From contig JAEWJM010000009.1 in the NCBI GenBank assembly GCA_023386585.1, positions 62,001 to 126,000 on the forward strand: a DNA stretch of 64,000 nucleotides, read 5' to 3'. Source of the stretch: Bacteroidota bacterium. GTDB lineage: Bacteria; Bacteroidota; Bacteroidia; Flavobacteriales; Flavobacteriaceae. Positions 53,601 to 61,727 of this stretch are shown piece after piece (the first letter of the stretch is position 1; each line of letters starts with the position of its first letter). The translations under genes and the position numbers were made by a program. The notes under the pieces were generated by a model. That model searched no databases, was not told the origin of the DNA, and saw nothing but the letters and a program-made list of their open reading frames with translations.

Positions 53601-54937
53601 GTTAATGCGGGTACAAAATTCAACGTATTTGTCGTCGCACCCGAAATATTTCCACCGTTCGCAACGGCGATTCCTTCTTTGTACCATTGGTACGTGAGTC
53701 CCGTCCCAGTGGCAAGGAGCGACAAACTAACCGGGTCACCGTGACAAACGGTGTTACTTGCAACCGGCTCGCTTGTGATTACCGGAAGGCTGCTGACAGT
53801 CAGCAAATGCGTGGCGGTACAACCAAATGCGTTGGTATAGGTAAATGTAACATTGCCCTGTGAAACTGATGTTACTAATCCCGAATTGTCAATTGTTGCA
53901 ACCGCATCATTTGAGCCTGTCCATGTGCCGCCTAATGACGGAAGCAACTGTGCTGTGTTTCCAAGGCACACCGAACTTGGTCCTGAGACCGTAGCCGAGT
54001 TGACCGTAAACATTCCCGGATAGTTTGAAGATCCGCTCGCGGTAGTAACCACGATAGGCCCGCTGGTCGCTCCCGCAGGAACATTCGCGGTGATTTGTGT
54101 AGTGCTGTTAATTGTATAAGTAGCTGTTGTTCCATTAAAAGTTACTGTCAGTGGAGCGATGAAATTAGTTCCTGTAATTGTAATCGGTGTTAAAGGCGAA
54201 CTACATCCTGAAGTTGGTGAAAACGACGTAATTGATGGTGGTAATGTGTAGGAAATGATCAGCCGACCGTTGCCACCGGCTCCTCCGCTGCGGAAGTTGC
54301 CAATAGGAGGCTCGCCACCACCGCCACCGCCGCCAGGAACGCCACCATTTCCTCCGGCTGTATTTGCAACTGCTGTTCCGCCAGCGCCGCCGCCCCCCGG
54401 CGCTGTGCCGCCTAACCCGCCGGTGTTGCCCGCACCGGCTCCACCTTGATTCCCATTAATGTTTATTGTGCCACCGGATGCAGTTCCTCCGGCACCTCCG
54501 GCACCTGTATTTCGTTGACCGCCAACTCCACCGCCCGCGCTAAGGGTTATCGCACCCGAAAGCGTTGTAGCCTGGCCAGTTCCACCATTTGTATTTACAT
54601 TTCCCGGGCCGCCGGTTCCGCCAATTCCGACGAAATAATTTATATTGGATAAGGGAACCACGGCAAAAGTCCCCGTTACATACGCGCCCGATCCGCCACC
54701 TGATCCGCCATTATTATTTGAATTCGAACCGCCACCGCCACCGCCTGCTCCCCAGGCCTCGACCGTTATCGAGGTAACTCCGGCAGGAACGACAAACGTT
54801 CCCGAAGCGGGGCCATTGTATGTCTGGGCAGCAATGTCAAAACTGCTTATCAGGCAAATCAAAAGAAACAAAATGCAAGTTCCGGCATTGGCAATCATGT
54901 ACCGTCCGGAAGACGGAGGTAAGTAGTTTGTATTCAT
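47669..54937 (-). CDS. giant secreted Gly-rich/Ig-like repeat protein with T9SS type A sorting domain
   Basis: 2422 codons from 54937; an alternative start at 54898 (MIANAGTCILFLL) would fit better with a promoter box at 54960-54967. Order: signal peptide ending AAQTYNG; a Gly-rich domain (about 40-235, GSGGGSGAYVTG); an IPT/TIG-like domain (PSITSFSPTSGCSSPLTPIT); Ig-like and about seven PKD-like repeats (with QTATYVVTPTSG...VTVNP); six units of the type QWQSS..GPW..I.GAT..TYDPP (about 1150-1850); then a 570-residue module (KTWTGAVNSNWNNAGNWMPAGVP onward) shared with the next protein, ending in the type A T9SS signal (VFDVTGKNIAVF...GVYFAKVALVSG). Probably an adhesin or cell-surface protein; function inferred from architecture only. 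Confidence 0.9.
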   Translation of the reverse strand: MNTNYLPPSSGRYMIANAGTCILFLLICLISSFDIAAQTYNGPASGTFVVPAGVTSITVEAWGAGGGGGGSNSNNNGGSGGGSGAYVTGTFAVVPLSNINYFVGIGGTGGPGNVNTNGGTGQATTLSGAITLSAGGGVGGQRNTGAGGAGGTASGGTININGNQGGAGAGNTGGLGGTAPGGGGAGGTAVANTAGGNGGVPGGGGGGGEPPIGNFRSGGAGGNGRLIISYTLPPSITSFSPTSGCSSPLTPITITGTNFIAPLTVTFNGTTATYTINSTTQITANVPAGATSGPIVVTTASGSSNYPGMFTVNSATVSGPSSVCLGNTAQLLPSLGGTWTGSNDAVATIDNSGLVTSVSQGNVTFTYTNAFGCTATHLLTVSSLPVITSEPVASNTVCHGDPVSLSLLATGTGLTYQWYKEGIAVANGGNISGATTNTLNFVPALTTDSSLNYYCIISNACTTTLSTLSAAVIVQEKPQIGNQTTSTCSDFPFLANLIDGVPTSATVVPAGTTYSWAAPTVTGGLTGGSAQTGQSTVSQLLSNPTNVPQTATYVVTPTSGTSGNCVGSPFTVTVTVNPVPYIVNLSPTTCSGDTFSITPSNGGGNIIPLGTTYSWGAPTLSGGMSGGTAAIGQATISQTLTNLTTVPQTATYNITATSGSCTGSTFTMTITVNPKPTVGADLLSQTVCSGTPMTTVNLSNPNNLPGVTSYSWTRNNTAALTGIAATGSGNISGTLVNTTNVPQATTFTVTAISEEGCQSNTITVTVTVNPVPTPAANPASQTICSDTAISAVNLTASNGVAGSTFNWTRDNLVNVTGMPASGSGTPVNGTLTNTTNVSQVVTFTLNADASGCSSSSTTFTVTVKPKPVISANPTTQSVCSNIAITPILITETNNVSGTTFSWTRDNTVLVTGIPASGNGPSITGTMVNNSGVDQTVTFTLSATAGGCASVNGSAQVTIHPSPNVIAPATLSICNNSAVNLNFSALAGSTITWSSTSNANITGALSLSGNTISGTLSNTSTTPQTLTVTISATLSGCSSTKSTIITVFPDLQPPQIGESQTVCAGSTPTPIVITQLPSGGTALYTYQWQSAPSATGPWTSIAGATGSTYAPPITGAGTPTTFYQVIATSCGNETSNIVSVAVVNNFNFTFSTGGGGATVCSASAFNPTIESNQFLGGDSNIRFTWTSDVNYIAPVTGGPIGTTFTFYLFGIAIWSQSSATLPLTAINNTNSNVTTTVFITPNIYNDANVLICSLSPRQVTVTIRPKPVATVLAPATGSTICSATSAGIVIGGNITNSTMSYTITRAANANVTSSATFPIASGNLAIGATYTINDILTNTSAVIQPVTYTITPASPSCIGTPITFTVNVNPALTPGTIASNQGVCMGGDPSALIEATPATGGSSLTYQWQSSITSAAGPWADILGATGITYDPPAGLTQTTWYRRVVSTIVNGVTCSTANTTAIQVIINAVTGGTISTNQTICNGSVPATITTTTPATGAGALTYQWQISTGGCGGPWTDIPLATAATYTPTSLIVNTYFRRAAISTIGANSCNDYSNCISIVINNVSAGTIGTDETLCNSTNPAAFTQITTATGSGTLTYQWQQSTVGCGGPWTNIAGATSATYDPPTGVVVTTYYHRIVTSTLAAVSCSATTNCVVVTANAFIAGTINGNRTVCMGGDPAAFTVATAASGTGISYQWQSSPTGLAGSWIDIPGETNATYDPPGPVNAIIYYQRITFATVGGNTCQAPSNSVTVYVNDISPMTVAGDQILCANSDPVAFTVSTPASGLGAISYQWQSSATGCVGPWINVPGAIFATYDPPLLSQTTYYHVIATSTLNGVQCSTPSNCITVITNGKTWTGAVNSNWNNAGNWMPAGVPTPSNCVIIPNVLVDPVISGANYDAFAYSLTVLSGGRLDVTPTNTINVTNVVNVNALGNFFILDDASLVQTDNVANIGTIAITRITQPMYRFDFTYWNSPVVIGSYTLGNLSPVTLFDKYFSWNPTIAGGNGNWIQESSATIMNPTKGYIVRAPQTFSMNPSTTVPYTAVFLGTPNNGNINIPILTGSMGPATIFDKLNLIGNPYPSAVDADVFLNYPQNSALLNGTIYFWTHNAPPSAANPNPFYGTFTYNYSSDGYASYNTLGGTNTVPAGYGGTPPNGYIASGQAFFTVGITSGTALFNNSMRVSGNNNVFFRPGEQEKNAGLERHRIWLNLANSQNLFSQILVGYCEEATNGIDRSFDGELMGTGNLTLYSINDGKNLTIQGRQLPFDENDTVPLGLTAAEAGTYTIGIDRVDGLFTDHNIYLEDKVLNAIHDLNASPYSFATANGTFIDRFVLRYTNSALNTNSHNVAGVAAYIKNQVLAIQAESAIQQVSVFDVTGKNIAVFAPQTTEAFFTTQFVYAQGVYFAKVALVSGEILNIKLVTQ

Positions 54938-55361
54938 GATTTGTTTGTTTTGCGACGGACAAAGTTATTTCGGTTACCAGCTTTATGTCCGTTTGGTGGA
55001 TAACTAGCATTAAAAACCGACAAATAACCTGTTTTTACGAATGACTAGTTAATATCCTTAAAATGAAATACTTACCCGCAATTTTTAGAGGTAATTCGTC
55101 GGGTTTTCGTGTAATTTGTGGAGAAGATTTTGACCAAAAAATGGTAACACGCCGCGCGTTGACTGGAATCGGCTGAGCGATACCAAAATGCTGGCTTGTA
55201 ATGGTGATTTGTAGATTTGGAAGCATTGTTTTAAAACCAAACGAATGCCACTTTTAGAAAGTAAAACTACCGGATTGTATAGATAGATCCGTCCGCGGGC
55301 AATGGATCGGAAAATCGTTTAATTCCTCGGACAGTTTGCTACTCGCTTTCTCTTGATTGTA
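54938..55361. other. 424-bp gap between the two giant T9SS genes
   Basis: No gene is seen. It holds the upstream region of the 2422-codon gene and the downstream end of the 1772-codon gene; no strong hairpin terminator was found, so read-through between them is possible. Confidence 0.4.
54960..54967 (-). promoter_or_regulatory. candidate -7 promoter box of the giant T9SS gene
   Basis: TAACTTTG on the minus strand fits TAnnTTTG. No -33 TTTG lies at the usual distance. The short distance to 54937 favours a start at 54898. Confidence 0.35.
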
Positions 55362-58300
55362 CTAATTCATCAGCTTGCGCGTGGTGAGTGTTCCGTCCTG
55401 AAGTTGGAACCGCGCAAAATATACACCCGAACTTAAGTCCAAATCGGCCTCAAAAGACTTTTCAGTTGCTTGGAAAACCCGGACGACTTTACCCGCCACA
55501 TCGCTAATCTCAATTGAAATTATTGGTTGCAGCGATCTGGCATGAAGCCTGTTTTCGCGTATAAAGGCATTGAGATACAGATCGGATGATGCGTCCGACA
55601 AATTAAGATTCGCGGTCGTATATCGCAGAACAAACCTAGTGTCGAATGTACCTGATGCCGTAAAAAACTCATATGGATTTTGCTTCAGGTCGTGAATAGT
55701 GTTATTGTAGCGGTCTTCCAGATAAATATTTTGGTTTTCGAAAAGTCCGTCGATGTGGTCGATCCGAATTGAAAAATTCCCCGCGTTAACCGTCGAAAAA
55801 CCAAGTGGCACCTGATCAGTCTGCTGAAATGGCAGCGGCCGGCCTTGGATTGCAAGATGATTTTCCGGAATTATTGAGTAAAAAGTAACACTACCCGGAC
55901 TGAAGCGCTCGCCGTCGAGTCCGCGGTCCCAACCCAAAGTCGCGCCGGTTATATATCCAACCAGGATCTGGTTAAATGAGCCGCTCTCATTGGTAAAATT
56001 GAGCCATATTCTGTGCCGCTCGATTGCCTGCGCCGTGGAGGCATTCGGATGAACCCTAAAAAATTGCGAGTTATTGTCGGCGACACGCATGCTGTTATTG
56101 AAAATCGCACTTCCGGGTACTCCAAGGCTTTTCACGAAAAACGCTTCGCCTGCCGCAATGTATCCGTTTGGAGCCGGCCCGCCCGACGATGCGACCGTTC
56201 CCACGCCGCCGGTTTTGTTCCAGGAAGCATAATCGGCATCAGTGTAGTTGATGACATAGTTTCCGTAAAACGGATCGGGAAATGCCGTCGACCAAGGGGT
56301 GTTGTGTGTCCAAAAATAAATTGTGCCGTCGATTACGGATGCGTTCGAAGGATTGTTTAAAAATGACGCGGCGCTTACTGCAGACGGATAGGGATTTCCC
56401 AGCAGATTCCATTTATCATTGGTCGCTGCAGGTCCCATCGAGCCGTAACTGATCGGACAAGTGATGACGCCGTTGTTCGGGACGCCGGTGAATGTCGCTG
56501 TATATGCCGTTTTTATCGCCGGATTTGTGGAATAGGTTTGCGGAGCCCGAACGATGTATCCTTTTCGCGGATCCATTACTGTCGCTGCAGATTCCTGAAT
56601 CCAAATTCCGCTTGCGCCGCCAACCGAAGGCGTCCAGCTGAAATATTTGTCGAACAACGTATTTGGTGATAATGTACCCAGTGTATAATTTGATGCCTGC
56701 GTTACCGGCGAATTCCAATAAGTAAAATCGTAGCGATACATTGGTTGGGTTGTTCGCTGCATATTAATATTTCCCGTGTTGGCAACGGCGTTGACCTGCA
56801 AAAGGCTCGCACTGTCCATAACTGTAAATGTTCCACCTGCGCTCACGTTTACTGCATTTGTCACGGTAAGATTGTTTCCCGAATTCATCGTTAGCACGCC
56901 GCCGGCCAATACGCTAAGCGAATATGCAAAAGCATCATAAGACGCTCCGGAGATGATCGCATTATTTGGCGCTGGCGGAATCACAACGCAGTCCAATGCC
57001 GTTGGAACTCCTGCTGGTGTCCAGTTTGCTGCATTATTCCATGCCGTGCTGACTGACCCATTCCACGTCTTGCTCGAGTTGACAGTGACTGTTGTTGATT
57101 CAGTTTCAATGAGGGTTGCGCCGTTGCATAAAGTATAAGTAACCTGCGCGGTATAAACTGTCGTTGCCGATGGGCAGACGGTGATCACATCCGTATTTCC
57201 TACTACGGGACCGGTTGTTCCCGCGCCCTGAAACCACTTAATCGACGTGATTGCAGTCCCCGATGGAACAAAGCGCCACGCTTCATTCGTTACCGTCCAG
57301 TTTGCATCCAATCCGTTTCGGTTAGGGGCGGCAATTCCTTGTGTCCCGGTCGAATTTTGCACTCCGACAATTGCGTTTCCGTCATTCCAGGTAGCACAAA
57401 CACTCTTTTGCTTAACATACACATCGATGATGTTGGTGTTTTCATAAAGCACGATCATGCCGCTGTACAATTGCGAAGTGCAGGAATACATTGGGATATT
57501 ATTCCATGAAGCCACCAATGCCCTGCAACCGGTATTTAGAGTTATCAATTCCCATCCGACTTCGCCACCCAAACTAGGATTGATATCGTGATACACGCCA
57601 AATATACTGTTCAGAAACAGGCTTGTTGACGGAACTCCCGTTGTAAATTGCCACGCTGAACCTTGGCCCGGAAGGTTTGAAGAAATATCGAATGTCACAA
57701 CCCCGTTGGAGCTGATAAGACATTTGTTGTAGGTATTTCCGTAAAAACAGAAGTTAAATGGAAGATTGATTATTGGCGACCATGTGTCATCAATATTGAC
57801 ACTAACCGGGTTTTTCAGGCAAGTGAACTGATACGGCGGATTGTACGGAATCGATTCCACGGTGTAGCTGGTTGTCTGGCCGAGCTGCAGATATGTTGCT
57901 TCAAGGTCGACGCACGATGCCGAAGTACATGAAACCGGCGCAGGATCGGCGCCGTTGAGTCCTAGTCCGCCGGAAACCACCGACGGGCATCCAAGGGTTG
58001 TCGTTCCGGTACTGTTTCCGACGCCACAAGTCGGAATATTAAATGTTGTCGCGCCGATCCAAACTCCCTGTCCAAGTGCGCCGCCGCAATTTGACCGAAC
58101 CCAAACGTAATAGGTTACGCCCGCCGTTAAACCGCTGAGGTTTGCTGTCAATACGCTTGCGGCTGTACTTCCTGTTGGAGTTGTACTGGCGACCGGCGTC
58201 GTACTCGAAGTAGAAACATAATATTGATAGCCATTTGCCGGCGCCGGTGTTGCGGCGAGCCATGACACGGCGACTGTGGTTCCCGAAGTAACGTTAACTG

Positions 58301-60680
58301 AAATTGCCGATGGGTTTCCTGAACACGGCAACGGTGGCGCAACAGTCAGGGTATAATCTTCCGTTTCGCCGTTATTTATGTTGCCGCAGGCCGTCGGACT
58401 TGTCATGATGTAGTCTATCCGAACCCGCATCCTGTAATTTCCGGTTGCTGCGGCTGCGGGGATAGTGAAGCTGCCGGTGTTCGCAGCATTGTAGCCAGCC
58501 GACGTATAAACGGTTTCGCCTGCATCGTTAAAGTCAAGATCGTTGTTCCAGTCGACCCAGATTCCCATGCCAAAAGTACCGCCAGTATAGGCAGCAGAAA
58601 AGCTGACCGGTAATCCCGCCAGTTGCGTAACCGCTTGCGCTGTATAATTGCCGTATCCACCCGCGGAGTATGCGGTTGAATTGGAGATGTTTGCCAAGCC
58701 GCCGGTTGTGGTGAAATTGTTAATGTAGCCACTTGTCACGCTCGAAGTCGAGATGCAATATCCGGTGTAGAATGTCCCAGCGCCGACCCAGAATCCGTAA
58801 TCGGTACCGTTGCAGTTTGATCGAACCCAAAAATAATAGGTCGTGTTTGCGGTGAGTCCGCTTAATGCTGCCGAAGTCATTCCCGCGGCGGTGCTTCCTG
58901 ATGGCGTAGTGCCGGCAAGCGGAGCAGTGCTGCTGGTTGAAACGTAATATTGATAACCGTTCACAGGAGCGGGTGAAGCGGCCGCCCACGAAATTGTTGC
59001 TGTGGAACCGCTTGTCACCGCCGAGGCAAGTGCTGATGGATAGGTCGCACAGGGCAGTGGCGGAGGGATTGCCAATGTGTAATCTTCAGTTTCGCCGTCA
59101 GTAATGGTGCCACAGGCTGACGGACTAACCGACCAATAATCGGCGCGAATCCGCATTCTGTAATTTCCGGTCGCGGCTCCGGGAATTGCAAAGCTTCCGG
59201 AATAAGTCGAGTTGTAACCTGCTGAAAGGAACATTGTTTCACCGGCGTCGTTAAAGTCGAGATCATTGTTCCAGTCGATCCAGATTCCAAAACCAAACGT
59301 CCCGCCGGTAAATGCTGCAGAAAAGTTCAGTGATTGCCCTGCAAGTTGGCTAACGGACTGTGCAGTGTAATTTGCGTATCCACCGGCGGTAAATCCACTG
59401 GTGTTATTGATATTCGACAATCCGCCTGTCGTAGTAAAATTGCTGATGTACTCGGTCGTACTTGTTGAGGTATTGGAAACACAATAGCCGGTAAAGAAAG
59501 TTGATGAACCTGCCCATGCTCCTTTGTTCGTTCCATCGCAATTCGATCGAACCCAGAAATAATAAGTGGTATTTGGCGTCAATCCCGTTAACGATGCGCT
59601 TAAAATTCCCGCCGCCGTACTGCCAGTCGGCGCTGTGCCAGCAGTTGGTGGTGTTGCGCTTGTCGATACATAATATTGATAACCGCTGCCCGGTGCAGGC
59701 GATGGTGCAACCCAGCTGATCGTCGCCGATGTCGTACCGGTAACGAGTGAGGCGAGCCCGGAAGGTAACGTCGGGCAGGGAAGTGGCGCAGTGACTGTCA
59801 GCGTATAGTCTTCTGCTTCTCCATCGGTAATGGCGCCGCAGGCAAGCGGACTGGTATTAAAATAATCGGCGCGGATGCGCATCCTGTAGTTTCCGCTTCC
59901 GGCTCCGCCAGGAACTGTGAAGCTTCCCGAATAACTTGCACTGTAGCTTGAAGAAAGGAACATTGTTTCACCGGCGTCGTTGAAATCGAGGTCATTGTTC
60001 CAGTCGACCCAGATTCCAAAACCAAAGGTTCCGCCTATAAACGTCGTCGAAAAATTGATTGTTTGTCCGGCTGGTTGGCTTACCGACTGCGCGGTATAAT
60101 TTGCGTAGCCGCCGGCGGTAAAGCCTGTAGTGTTTCCGATGTTCGTTATTCCGTTTGTTGTCGTGAAATTATTGATGTATTCGGTTGTGCTTGTTGTGGT
60201 CGATGCGGGGCAATATCCGGTGTACAAGCAAACTGTTCCTGTCATGTCGTTTGCGTTGGCATTGTTTGTCCGCATAATGCGTAAATAATACGTTGTCGAA
60301 GCCGCAACCGCTGCCGTCAATGAGGCATTCGCGGTTCCCGGGACTGTGCACGCAACCTGCGAGAATGCGCCGCAACTTCCTGAATAAACTGCTACTCCTA
60401 CAATTCTGTTGCTGGTGACATCAATATTGACGTTTCCCGTACTGGCGGGCGTGAATTTGTACCATCCGTCGCGGTAGGAAGTACCCGAGCAGGGAAAAGG
60501 TGCTTCGGTCGTGCTGTTCGTAAAAGCGGCCGACACATTATAGGCTGTCGTGGTGCAGGAGCCGCCAACTGTCAACGCCGTGGCGCCGGCACACGCATCA
60601 CTTTGCGCATTTGCATCCTGCCAGCACAAAACAAACATCAATGAAAAAAATATCGGGATGAAATAGTAAAGTTTTTTCAT
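55362..60680 (-). CDS. large secreted protein with GEVED and fibronectin III repeats and T9SS type A sorting domain
   Basis: 1772 aa. Signal peptide MKKLYYFIPIFFSLMFVLCW ending DANAQ; then a PPC-like domain (DACAGATALTVGGSC to GTVCLY, about 27-155). Three GEVED domains follow, each with FGIWVDWNNDLDFNDAGET and RMRIRADY and DGE(T/A)EDYTL, alternating with fibronectin III-like domains (NGYQYYVSTS...YYFWVRSNC); a fourth Fn3 precedes an unassigned all-beta domain (about 950-1200). The last 570 residues (KTWNGSVSTAWNNAANWTPAGVP onward) are homologous to those of the 2422-codon gene and end in a type A T9SS signal (IEISDVAGKVVRVF...GVYFARFQLQDG). Likely surface or matrix-binding; ligand unknown. 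Confidence 0.9.
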   Translation of the reverse strand: MKKLYYFIPIFFSLMFVLCWQDANAQSDACAGATALTVGGSCTTTAYNVSAAFTNSTTEAPFPCSGTSYRDGWYKFTPASTGNVNIDVTSNRIVGVAVYSGSCGAFSQVACTVPGTANASLTAAVAASTTYYLRIMRTNNANANDMTGTVCLYTGYCPASTTTSTTEYINNFTTTNGITNIGNTTGFTAGGYANYTAQSVSQPAGQTINFSTTFIGGTFGFGIWVDWNNDLDFNDAGETMFLSSSYSASYSGSFTVPGGAGSGNYRMRIRADYFNTSPLACGAITDGEAEDYTLTVTAPLPCPTLPSGLASLVTGTTSATISWVAPSPAPGSGYQYYVSTSATPPTAGTAPTGSTAAGILSASLTGLTPNTTYYFWVRSNCDGTNKGAWAGSSTFFTGYCVSNTSTSTTEYISNFTTTGGLSNINNTSGFTAGGYANYTAQSVSQLAGQSLNFSAAFTGGTFGFGIWIDWNNDLDFNDAGETMFLSAGYNSTYSGSFAIPGAATGNYRMRIRADYWSVSPSACGTITDGETEDYTLAIPPPLPCATYPSALASAVTSGSTATISWAAASPAPVNGYQYYVSTSSTAPLAGTTPSGSTAAGMTSAALSGLTANTTYYFWVRSNCNGTDYGFWVGAGTFYTGYCISTSSVTSGYINNFTTTGGLANISNSTAYSAGGYGNYTAQAVTQLAGLPVSFSAAYTGGTFGMGIWVDWNNDLDFNDAGETVYTSAGYNAANTGSFTIPAAAATGNYRMRVRIDYIMTSPTACGNINNGETEDYTLTVAPPLPCSGNPSAISVNVTSGTTVAVSWLAATPAPANGYQYYVSTSSTTPVASTTPTGSTAASVLTANLSGLTAGVTYYVWVRSNCGGALGQGVWIGATTFNIPTCGVGNSTGTTTLGCPSVVSGGLGLNGADPAPVSCTSASCVDLEATYLQLGQTTSYTVESIPYNPPYQFTCLKNPVSVNIDDTWSPIINLPFNFCFYGNTYNKCLISSNGVVTFDISSNLPGQGSAWQFTTGVPSTSLFLNSIFGVYHDINPSLGGEVGWELITLNTGCRALVASWNNIPMYSCTSQLYSGMIVLYENTNIIDVYVKQKSVCATWNDGNAIVGVQNSTGTQGIAAPNRNGLDANWTVTNEAWRFVPSGTAITSIKWFQGAGTTGPVVGNTDVITVCPSATTVYTAQVTYTLCNGATLIETESTTVTVNSSKTWNGSVSTAWNNAANWTPAGVPTALDCVVIPPAPNNAIISGASYDAFAYSLSVLAGGVLTMNSGNNLTVTNAVNVSAGGTFTVMDSASLLQVNAVANTGNINMQRTTQPMYRYDFTYWNSPVTQASNYTLGTLSPNTLFDKYFSWTPSVGGASGIWIQESAATVMDPRKGYIVRAPQTYSTNPAIKTAYTATFTGVPNNGVITCPISYGSMGPAATNDKWNLLGNPYPSAVSAASFLNNPSNASVIDGTIYFWTHNTPWSTAFPDPFYGNYVINYTDADYASWNKTGGVGTVASSGGPAPNGYIAAGEAFFVKSLGVPGSAIFNNSMRVADNNSQFFRVHPNASTAQAIERHRIWLNFTNESGSFNQILVGYITGATLGWDRGLDGERFSPGSVTFYSIIPENHLAIQGRPLPFQQTDQVPLGFSTVNAGNFSIRIDHIDGLFENQNIYLEDRYNNTIHDLKQNPYEFFTASGTFDTRFVLRYTTANLNLSDASSDLYLNAFIRENRLHARSLQPIISIEISDVAGKVVRVFQATEKSFEADLDLSSGVYFARFQLQDGTLTTRKLMN

Positions 60681-60748
60681 AATGAGGATTTTTGCTGATA
60701 TTCGACAACCCGCAGATATTACGATGTAATTTTAATAATAATATTCCA

Positions 60749-60779
60749 TAAATCTAAATTAAAAACCTTATAAATCAAG
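60749..60779 (-). promoter_or_regulatory. candidate promoter of the large GEVED/T9SS gene
   Basis: On the minus strand CTTG, 19 bp, TAGATTTA: near TTTG-N19-TAnnTTTG with one mismatch in each box. The implied leader is about 65 bases. Confidence 0.35.
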
Positions 60780-61003
60780 TATTTGATAATTCTGGCGGCG
60801 AGGCCCCGGCATTACTCGATTTAGTCTCCAGTATCGCTGCAAATTTTCTATGTTGTCGGTAACAAAAACAGGATCACTAAGTTGCAATATTATCCTGCCG
60901 TAACCACAGTTTGTGAGTTTTCGTTGAAGTTTAATGCCTGACAAAATTGGTTGATTTATAATTCCGATATGTTTTTACCGCATTTTTTCGAAGTAATTTT
61001 CTT

Positions 61004-61011
61004 TATTTTTG
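61004..61011 (+). promoter_or_regulatory. candidate -7 promoter box of the TPR-mpl operon
   Basis: TATTTTTG fits TAnnTTTG and lies 17 bases before the chosen ATG at 61029, which supports that start rather than the upstream one. Confidence 0.4.
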
Positions 61012-61028
61012 AATGCTCAACATCGCCT

Positions 61029-61727
61029 ATGAAATCCCTACATTGTTTGCTGCTGGTTGTTTGCCTGAATGTTTTCGGGCAGGCTGATTTGGCCCGCGGC
61101 GAACAGTTGTTTCATCAGGGCGAGCTGTCACAGGCGGCAAAAATCTTCCGCTTGCGCATCCAAAATGAGCCGGCCAATTCAAGGGCGCTGGAATTTCTCG
61201 GCGATATAAGTGCTACCCAGAAAAATTGGGATTCGGCGGCGTTTTATTATGAAAGATTGAAATCGGTAAATCCGCGGTCAGCGTCAGCACAATATAAATA
61301 CGGCGGTGCAATGGCAATGTCGGCATCACAATCGAATAAAGTCAAAGCGCTGACAATGGTTTCCGACATACGCAATGCGTTCGAACGCGCGATAGCCCTT
61401 GATCCGAAACACATCAACGCTCGCTGGGCGCTTATCGAACTGAACCTGCAATTGCCGGCAATTTTCGGCGGAAGCGAATCAAAAGCGACTACGTATGCGA
61501 ATGAACTTCTGAAAATTTCAGCAGTTGACGGCTGGCTCGCGAAAGGAAAAATCGCCGAGTATTTTGAACGGTATGCAACGGCTGAGAAATATTACCGCAA
61601 AGCTGTCGAAACCGGCGGCTCGCGCACAACATACCAGAAACTTGCTGAATTATATAAAAATAAGATGAACAGGCCCGACAAGGCAAAAGAAACGATGGCC
61701 GCTTATCTTCAGAAAAACAAATCTTAA
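61029..61727 (+). CDS. exported tetratricopeptide repeat protein
   Basis: The start at 61029 gives MKSLHCLLLVVCLNVFGQ, a signal peptide. The mature part (about 215 aa) has four or five TPR-like helix pairs: ARGEQLFHQGELSQAAKIFR, RALEFLGDISATQKNWDSAAF, AFERAIALDPKHINARWALIE and YATAEKYYRKAVETGG. It probably works as a protein-interaction scaffold in the periplasm. Its stop is directly followed by the mpl ATG, so the genes are cotranscribed. Confidence 0.85.
   Translation: MKSLHCLLLVVCLNVFGQADLARGEQLFHQGELSQAAKIFRLRIQNEPANSRALEFLGDISATQKNWDSAAFYYERLKSVNPRSASAQYKYGGAMAMSASQSNKVKALTMVSDIRNAFERAIALDPKHINARWALIELNLQLPAIFGGSESKATTYANELLKISAVDGWLAKGKIAEYFERYATAEKYYRKAVETGGSRTTYQKLAELYKNKMNRPDKAKETMAAYLQKNKS

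Larger units (their letters stand above)
60681..61028. other. divergent intergenic region between the large T9SS gene and the TPR gene
   Basis: 348 bp with no gene; the in-frame extension of the TPR frame back to 60951 lacks a signal peptide at its front and is rejected. Candidate promoter boxes lie on each side (60749-60779 and 61004-61011). Confidence 0.4.

Noticed and set aside
54255..54449. Pro-rich + strand frame opposite the giant gene
   Set aside because: It is the complement of the Gly-rich domain; not a real protein.
57900..60400. repetitive DNA resembling a CRISPR array
   Set aside because: Repeats are in-frame protein domains of over 700 bp, not short repeats with spacers; no cas genes are present in the window.
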